NCBI GenBank assembly: GCA_032622095.1
Contig: CP136068.1
Span: 8,907,314 to 8,971,313 of the forward strand
Length of the DNA: 64,000 nucleotides
Reading direction: 5' to 3'
Origin: Siphonodentalium dalli
Lineage: Eukaryota > Mollusca > Scaphopoda > Gadilida > Siphonodentaliidae
In this document: positions 57,200 through 64,000 of the stretch, piece by piece
Layout of the letters: each line of letters opens with the position of its first letter
Numbering within the stretch: position 1 is the stretch's first letter
Notes under the pieces: model-generated
Database searches by the model: none
What the model saw: only the letters and a program-made list of their open reading frames with translations
What the model was told of the DNA's origin: nothing
Program-made: the position numbers and the translations under genes

Positions 57200-59863
57200 G
57201 CATTTCTGTATTACACATGTATGCCTCCACCCCAAAAGTATCCATTGCATACATGGCTACCTCCAATATAATTTAGAATATATGATGTATTTTCTGATAT
57301 CCTGTTTTCTCATCATTTCGTTCTACTAGTAGTATTATAAGGAAGCTGAAATTGCAAGTTATTACAAGTTTGTGTCCCTGATGTTGATATTGTCTTTGGG
57401 TGTGAAGAACGTTCCAGCACGAGATCCCACAGAAATTACTGATTTGAAATTTGTGTTATCATAGTCACGATACAACAGTTCCATTTAATCTCTGATTGTG
57501 AATTTTAATTTTACACCTGTCCAGGAAATTGTCTCACGAGTTTTCAAAATGTATTCAGAACCAGTAAATGTCAGATCACAGAGTTGAACTTCTGATAGTT
57601 GATATAGTTGATGTGTGACAAGCAGGATGTAGATCCAAAATATCCCTGAAAATAGAAAATAAAACACTTTTAGTATACAATAAATGTCAATAATACAAAC
57701 GCAATAGTCAATACAGACATGATTTTAACAAGTGTGGTTGCACAATTAATCAATTGATCAAGTGTATGCTGCATTGTAAGTACTACTATGGCTTCTTTTC
57801 AGGGAGTTTGAACTGTTAAATAAAAGAAACGACTAACAGTCCTGTTTTATGCCGAGCAGTTTGAACTACCGAGTACAACCATGTAAATTTTTGCTGACAT
57901 CTAATTTGAAGCCATTGTTGTCAATATTAAAAATAAACAGTAGCAACTACTAGCTGGGATACCAGGAGTTTGCTTTCATGAGGGTTAATTAATTATTGTG
58001 CCTGCAAGTCATCCAAGCTAATTATTGGTGTCTCTTTTATTTACCTGGGGTAAACTCCACCTATTCCATGAGACACCTGGGAAAGTTCCCCCTACATATA
58101 TTCTACGCTGATGATAAACGCTCTTTATTGATAATTATTAGTGCCACTTTAACATCATCTGAGAAACACAGCACCTATCCCGCGGCAATCCCTGTGTGAC
58201 GTTACAATACCCCTGTGTATTAATTTCCCTACATATATTGATTATCTTCTACGCTGATACTGCTTCTAAGCTAAGCTATTTATTAACCCTGACCTAATTG
58301 GAGATTCCTGAAATTTTGCAAAAACCCTGTGCAATGCTTTCTCTTATATATACTAGTATAAAAGAGAATGCATTATTGGCCAAGTCCTTCCCAGGAAAAG
58401 GGAGCGATTGCATGTATTTGTAAAAAATGTTTAGCTCCCATGGTTCAACAACTGCAATGGCTTGGTCGCCAATAGCCGGACAGACAAATGAACAAAATTG
58501 AGCTTTAATACTGATTGATATGGCCCATTAGGGGAAAGTAGAAAGGTTAGTGGGTAGTCCCAGTAAATTTCAAATCCCAGGTCACACATGTCAGTATGCC
58601 TCTGGGGTGTATATCCATTGTATACAGACTGGTAACTATGCAGCTTTTAGACATCAAATTGTTCAGTTGTTTTTATTATTTCTGAGCCAGTTGACAAAAT
58701 TTGATGAAATTCAAACTGAATATTCTCGATTTGTTCAATATTATTGAAACTATACTAAAGAAATTGTGTTAAAACTGGAATATATACTAGTGTGTAAACG
58801 TGGCCTCTGTTGGAAGGTTGTCCAATTTGAAATTTCCAAATTTCCAACCAGACCTCCCCCACGTTAATATGTCAGACCAACATACCGGTATCTCCCATAT
58901 TGCACAGGCCTCTACATGAGACAACCCTCGTTTTGGAACTTTCCAAATGGTACCTCACTTTCCCCATCTGTTTGAAATTTACAACCTGACACAGTGACCT
59001 CCCCCCCCCCCCCCCCGGACAAATGTTGGATAATCTTCACCCAGTGTTGACTTAATTACTTTATATTTTGAAGCAGGCATGAAATTTCAAATTGTGTATT
59101 TTTGTTTACCAAAGCAGGCCGGGAAGGGGGAGTGAGGTCACCATCCCAATTTTTAAATCAATGGCTATCATGTTTAAATTAAATTGATTAACTAAAATTA
59201 CTGTCACCAAAACCTAATTGAATGTGTACTTCCGGCATTTCTTTTATGACACACATTCAAGATTGACAGTCACATAAAACTTGTATATATGTAGGGGAAA
59301 TAAAGCAGTGATTAGAACTCCACTTTCGTTTTCACAAACGGTCAAGATAAAACGTCATTGTAGGACATTTTCGAAAAATATGATATTGTGTTTGGTATTG
59401 TTGTGAATATTTATTGGTATAAATACACTAATTTGGATAACTAAATTGGCTTTTGGAGATATTCTGTTGTTGTTGTGATTGAATGCTATCGAATCTGATT
59501 GTGTAACTTTAAAATAGTTGAGGTTAACATTTCCATGGTGGCCATGATTAACAGTGCCTCGTCACTGCTGGAGATCAGTTCTTTAATTGTAGTGTTATAA
59601 TTGTATGCCATCACGTGGTAATAGTTGATTGTCAGATAGCATACAATTATCCCGTACAATGCACATATATAGTTGGAACCAAAAATATACATTCTGTTAT
59701 GCTTTATCCCACCGATTCACCTGACCATGCACATTGAAAGCTAAATTTCCTTTCAGGAAAAACTATTGCGGTCGGGAAAAAATGTAGGCCAGTCGGAAGA
59801 TGGATCATTTAAATTTTTGTTTGGCCTTATTATATAAATGTACATGCCATACATGTAATTGTA
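57200..59863. other. Non-coding DNA
   Basis: A relic of the palindromic hairpin (GCAATGCTTTCTCTTATATA with AAAGAGAATGCATT) lies at 58330-58377. A C run is at 59001-59016. No gene recognised. Confidence 0.45.
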
Positions 59864-61160
59864 CCCTGCTGGACAAAACAAGTGTCCACTTGATTGCGGT
59901 GCGGTTAGCATTGCAACCGAGCCGAAATGAAACTACACCGCAGCTCCACCAGCTATCTACAGTTGAGTCGCGGTGTACTTGCTGTTCGGCCATGGTGTAG
60001 TTTCTGCGGTGTGCGTTCATTAAACTGAAAAAAGACGATATAAATCACGGTGTACATGGAGTTTGGTCGCGGTGTAGTTGTCGTTCGCCCGTGGTGTACT
60101 TTCCGTTCAGCAGCATTGTACTTGCCGTTTGGTCATGATGTACAGTGTACACAGTGTACTCATGGATGTGGCTAGAGGGTCTCCGTTGGGGGGGGGGGGT
60201 GTACACCTTGGAAAATTCCAATTGTTGTTCTATATGCCCGGTATAAGAAAATACAGATACTTTAACCTGATAATTGCATAAATCCTAACATCTAGTAGCT
60301 TACTCCAGACAAATGCACACGGCTACGGGTAAGAGACCACGACATTGTGTCCGTCCATGTTTGTTCAGCCCGGTGTGAGAAAATTTGGAAAACTATACAA
60401 GAAAATCGCAAATCCTAGCATCTAGACTGGCCTCAACTGAAGCTTCCCTAGTGTTGGAAATTTCAAACCTCATACTTCCTCTTAGGTTGGAAAATTCTCC
60501 AACTGATGACCATTACAGTCCACACGTTTGACCGAATCTACTAAACTATTTATCTACTAAACTAATTAGCAGTTTTGTATTGGTCACGGGGGAGGACAGT
60601 GACACACCGGGCCGACCATGGTTCGGCCCGGTGTTCGAAAATTTTGAAATCTGAACAAGAAAATCGCAAAATCGTAGCATCTAGACTAGCCTCAAGTCTT
60701 CTTAGAATTGGAAATTTCAAACTGACACCCCCCCCACTTAGGTTGGAAAATTTCCAAATGATGACAATTCCAATGACAATGTTGACCAAATGTATTACAA
60801 TATTGTTTTCTTAAATTTAGTAGCAGTTTTGACTAGCCACAGGGGAGGACCAGGACACAAGCTTTCCAAGTGTTGGAAATTTCCAACCTGTCACCCCCCT
60901 AAGGTTGGAAAATTTCCAACTGATGACCATTCCAACTAATGTTTTGGCAGGTATGAAATTTCCAACTGTTGAAAATTTTGACCAAAGTTGGGGGTGAGAC
61001 ACCAACCCCCCCCCCCCCCCCCCCCCCCCCCCCTCTAGCCACATCCCTGAGTGTACTTACTGTTCGGTCGCGGTGCTCAACTGCAATTGCAAACCCTGAT
61101 ACCACGGCCGAACGGCAAATACACTGCAGTGCAAATGTACGCTTGTTTTGTCCAACGGGG
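59864..61160. mobile_element. TA-target element (CCCTGCTGGACAAAACAAG ends), copy 2, with nested hAT
   Basis: CCCTGCTGGACAAAACAAG and CTTGTTTTGTCCAACGGGG are terminal inverted repeats flanked by TA. Iterated GGCCGCGGTGTA-like words fill the arms, as in 19313-19699. The 889-bp hAT-like element at 60161-61049 interrupts it. Confidence 0.85.
60161..61049. mobile_element. hAT-like element with GGATGTGGCTAGAGGG ends
   Basis: CATGGATGTGGCTAGAGGG and CCCTCTAGCCACATCCCTG are inverted repeats; AGTGTACT is duplicated perfectly at 60153-60160 and 61050-61057. The interior repeats GGTTGGAAAATTTCCAAC-type palindromes and carries long G and C runs near the two ends. No transposase. Confidence 0.9.
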
Positions 61161-62764
61161 TATATCGTGCATGGCGTCATCAAACTATCTTCAACATCGA
61201 TTAAGAACTGTTTCTGTACTCAACATATTAACAGTATTTTATAGATGGGAACGGAAAACAAATTTAACATTAACATCTGACATAAAACTTTATAACTTTG
61301 TAACTGTGTTCAACGCACCGAGCAAATAGATACTTCTTCAAGAACCATAGAGGCATAGACCTCAAGTGCATACACGCAGTAACTACTGATAATAGATAAT
61401 ATAATCTGATACGAAAATACCAATAAATTTGGTATGAATTGACGTTCAGGTACAATCTGTAGTTGGATGAATGCGCGAATTTGAAACTAATAAAGCGAAA
61501 AATATTAACTATGGTACTAATACTACTGTAGTAATATTGTGGGAATTTAAATACGAGTAAGGTATTATTAGGATGAAACTACATGTACAATAGTGGAATC
61601 CAAGACATAACTTTAGTTTCCAATACAGTATTACCCTTCAGCCTTGTCGCGTTTAACTGGCATAGTTTGGGATTAGATGCAACCGCGCCCAATGTTTATT
61701 TTTTCAAAATGAGAGATAACTCTAAGATGCAAGTTATTTCGTTAAATACCGGTATTACGGTACTTTTACAAAATAGCCGTCATGTCAAAAGATTTACACC
61801 ACAAAGACACAAACTTTGCAAAACGTATTACAAATTCTAAACTCAGGGTCAGTTATGCTTGGGGAGTCGGATGGCTCTGTACAAAAAACCAGCCTGTCGT
61901 ATTTAATCAAAAAATTCAACTGTCGTATTTAATCCTAGATGTTGCCTTTTAGCTTGAAGTGCATCACTAGCCAGTTGAAGATGAAGTGAAATTAAGCCAT
62001 TGCAATTTAAGCAAATGTTGTCAATAAATTTACCAAAGAATGTTTTGTTCAAGTTTCAAAACAAACTGTCAGTGTCAACACAAGACGGTGGTCAGGTCTG
62101 GGTGAACCTGAAATGTAGCGTTCTGGAGATAGCTCGTTTTGCACGGACTATCAAATCACGGTTCAGTTGATTTCCGGCCTACCAGAGTCACATTTTAACT
62201 TGGCCTGTGGCAATGGTAGGTTTGGAAATTTCCTGAACACGCAAAACTTTGCCCAAACTATGAGTCAAAGATAACTTTTGGGACTAAAACACTAGTAAAT
62301 TTAGATAATATAAAACTTTTGTGAGCGAAACCTTGCACTTTTGGGAGTCAGCAAGCGGAAGTCTTTCAGTTTTACAAGATATTCTTTCCAGAAACTTGCA
62401 CAAAAATCATTTTTACGCCCATCATGGAAAGGCCCGTGTGCAAAACATACCGGATTATCGCAGAATCACGCGCATTCACGTGCTGGGGTGCATCTCGTTG
62501 CTCATTCTGCGATGTATGGAAAGCTGTAACGACAAAAAATATTTAATTTACTGAAAACAGTGGTAGTGTAAACATATCAATATGCGTCCCTTTTCTTGTC
62601 TACGAGGCATTTAAGAGAACGAATTGTATAGTAAAAGATACAATCAATGTGTTTTGGGGTAAAAGAGGTTGGAGTGAGAATTTAAATGATGTTTTCTTAC
62701 ATGTAGAAACGTGTGTAAACTATGATGATGTTCAATGTTGATACTTAATATTTCACCATTTCAG
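61161..62764. other. Non-coding DNA, possibly intron
   Basis: ORFs 61583-61840 and 62321-62554 have no domain and no convincing splice context. Possibly intronic to the exon that follows. Confidence 0.4.
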
Positions 62765-62931
62765 AGTCGCTTACTAGATGTACACCCGAAATTTAAGCCG
62801 GCAAAAACCACATGGGGCAGTCTTCTAGGGCCGTCGAACACCACAGGGGGAAAATACCAGTTAAATTTGCGGCCAAGAATGAAAAACGAAATAACCAGCT
62901 CAGTGGGAGGAAAGATACCATATTTATTAAA
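62765..62931 (+). CDS. Probable internal exon of an unrecognised gene
   Basis: An open stretch of 55 codons (SRLLDVHPKFKPAKTTWGSL, then LNLRPRMKNEITSSV) lies between an acceptor ACCATTTCAG and a consensus donor AAA|GTAAGTATG. The phase leaves two bases at the donor. Composition is protein-like. I do not recognise the family, and no neighbouring exon of the same gene is visible. Confidence 0.45.
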
Positions 62932-63186
62932 GTAAGTATGATTAAACTCTCAAATATTTTTAAAGTTTTCTGGACTTTACAAAACATATATGTGAAATTG
63001 CGGACTCCAGCATGTGTTTACTTGACCACTATAAACACATGGAACATAATAAATATGTACTATATAAGATTGATAGACAGAACTGATCGTATTTCTCATG
63101 TATTATTACGAATGTACTTGTTCAATGACACTTAAAACTCACCTCTGCCCAGGACACATCTGGCGCATATGCTCATCTACCCTAAA
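62932..63186. other. Short spacer or intron
   Basis: Lies between a plus-strand donor and a minus-strand terminal exon. No signals recognised. Confidence 0.3.
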
Positions 63187-63618
63187 TCACTGCTCCTTCA
63201 CCATCTCCTGCAACTCTTTAACCAAGAGCACCAAGTCTTTTTTTAATGCCCGTTTCACTCCCTGATCCCATCTGACTTGCATCCCATCGCTTTCCTCGAC
63301 ATACCCACTCATTCGCATCTTTTTCATGATTGTTGTCGCCATCTTGACCAATTCCGGTTTCTTCTTGTTGCTAATATCTTTTGCAGCCTCTTCTTCCTCT
63401 TGAGTGGTGGTCAGAGTCCCATTGCTGTCTGGCATGCCGAATTTGGCTTTCTCGGTGGAGTTTGAATAGTAGGAAGACATGGAGTCGGAGCAAAAGTTGT
63501 TGAAATGCTCCAACTGGCTACTCAGTTCCAAACCGCCCATACTTGTATGAGGTAGTCTGGATTGTGGATCGCTGAGTAGGTATCCAGTCTTCAACAGTTC
63601 CTGTCTCCATCGAAGAAC
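63187..63618 (-). CDS. Probable C-terminal exon of an unrecognised gene
   Basis: On the minus strand the frame opens after an acceptor (GCACATTAG) at 63618 with VLRWRQELLKTGYLLSDP and runs 143 codons to TGA. The middle is Ser/Thr/Glu-rich with EEEEAAKD; the C-terminus is helical and basic (KKPELVKMATTIMKKMRMSG, then KKDLVLLVKELQEMV), a possible coiled coil. There is no in-frame ATG near the start, consistent with an internal or last exon. The family is not recognised. Confidence 0.6.
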   Translation of the reverse strand, partial: VLRWRQELLKTGYLLSDPQSRLPHTSMGGLELSSQLEHFNNFCSDSMSSYYSNSTEKAKFGMPDSNGTLTTTQEEEEAAKDISNKKKPELVKMATTIMKKMRMSGYVEESDGMQVRWDQGVKRALKKDLVLLVKELQEMVKEQ

Positions 63619-64000
63619 CTAATGTGCGAAATACATACCTAATTGTAAATTTCTTGGAAATGTATGTTAATGTGGTTTGTTATTTTTGATATTCTAAGTG
63701 GTTGTTATTTCAAGTGAGTCTTAGTATGGTCATGAACACATACTCACACTTATGGATTTGACATTGATAATCGACTACAGTTTCACATGCCCTGTCGTTG
63801 CTAGGGCAGGTATGCTTTACCATATTGGTTGATTATTATTATAACTTGCTAAAGAGAATAAGGAAAAGATAATATTCTTCGTCATGGCAAGGGAGAATTA
63901 CAAAATAGATATCCAATGACTGGCATACAAATTAATCGTTCCAATGTTCTGAAGGGGAGAGTGAAATGCTAGACTACTTGATATAATATTATGGCATTAA
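63619..64000. other. Probable intron of the minus-strand gene
   Basis: AT-rich, no open frame of note. Confidence 0.4.

Overview
This is non-prokaryotic genomic DNA: AT-rich, gene-poor, with GT-AG introns, microsatellites, ACATGTACATGT-type and CCGGTACCGG-type runs, and a dense, nested population of DNA transposons, Helitrons and Polinton (Maverick) elements. The repeat style (palindromic TTAA and TA MITEs, Helitrons with CTAG ends, Polintons) suggests a marine invertebrate, most likely a mollusc. That is an inference; no single gene fixes the species.

Layout. 1-5.6 kb: a giant fold-back element (570-5615). 5.7-11.55 kb: a 5,834-bp block that recurs almost unchanged at 35.9-41.8 kb, exactly 30,212 bp downstream. 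12.6-14.4 kb: MITEs, one carrying a 5S-rRNA-derived insertion. 14.5-18.5 kb: a nest in which a TIR element contains a hAT-like element, which contains a TA MITE and three head-to-tail Helitrons; an uninterrupted sister hAT copy at 23.2-23.7 kb supplies the empty sites. 18.5-25.3 kb: further TIR elements, G/C homopolymer tracts and palindromes. 25,350-30,232: a compact Polinton-like element with perfect 6-bp target duplications. 30-36 kb: tandem repeats and MITEs. 41-46 kb: piggyBac-like MITEs and a TIR element. 46.3 kb: a 29-bp minisatellite. 49.4-51.6 kb: a decayed Polinton-type fragment (integrase and virion-like genes) on the minus strand. 53.3-54.3 kb: a beta-1,3-glycosyltransferase-like gene on the minus strand broken by an in-frame stop. 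55-61 kb: more TIR elements, including a hAT nested inside a TA element. 62.7-63.6 kb: two probable host exons, on opposite strands.

The centre of interest is the 4.88-kb Polinton-like element. It keeps a packaging-type ATPase, two small ORFs packed 9 and 1 bp behind it, a truncated BIR (IAP-type) gene, and a spliced 79-aa acidic protein with two SUMO-interaction-type motifs and a basic nuclear-localisation-like tail. It has no polymerase, integrase, protease or capsid gene. It therefore looks like a non-autonomous element that kept a packaging function and possible host-modulating genes. Apart from this element, the GT31 pseudogene and the two right-end exons, I see no convincing protein gene; most open frames lie in repeats.
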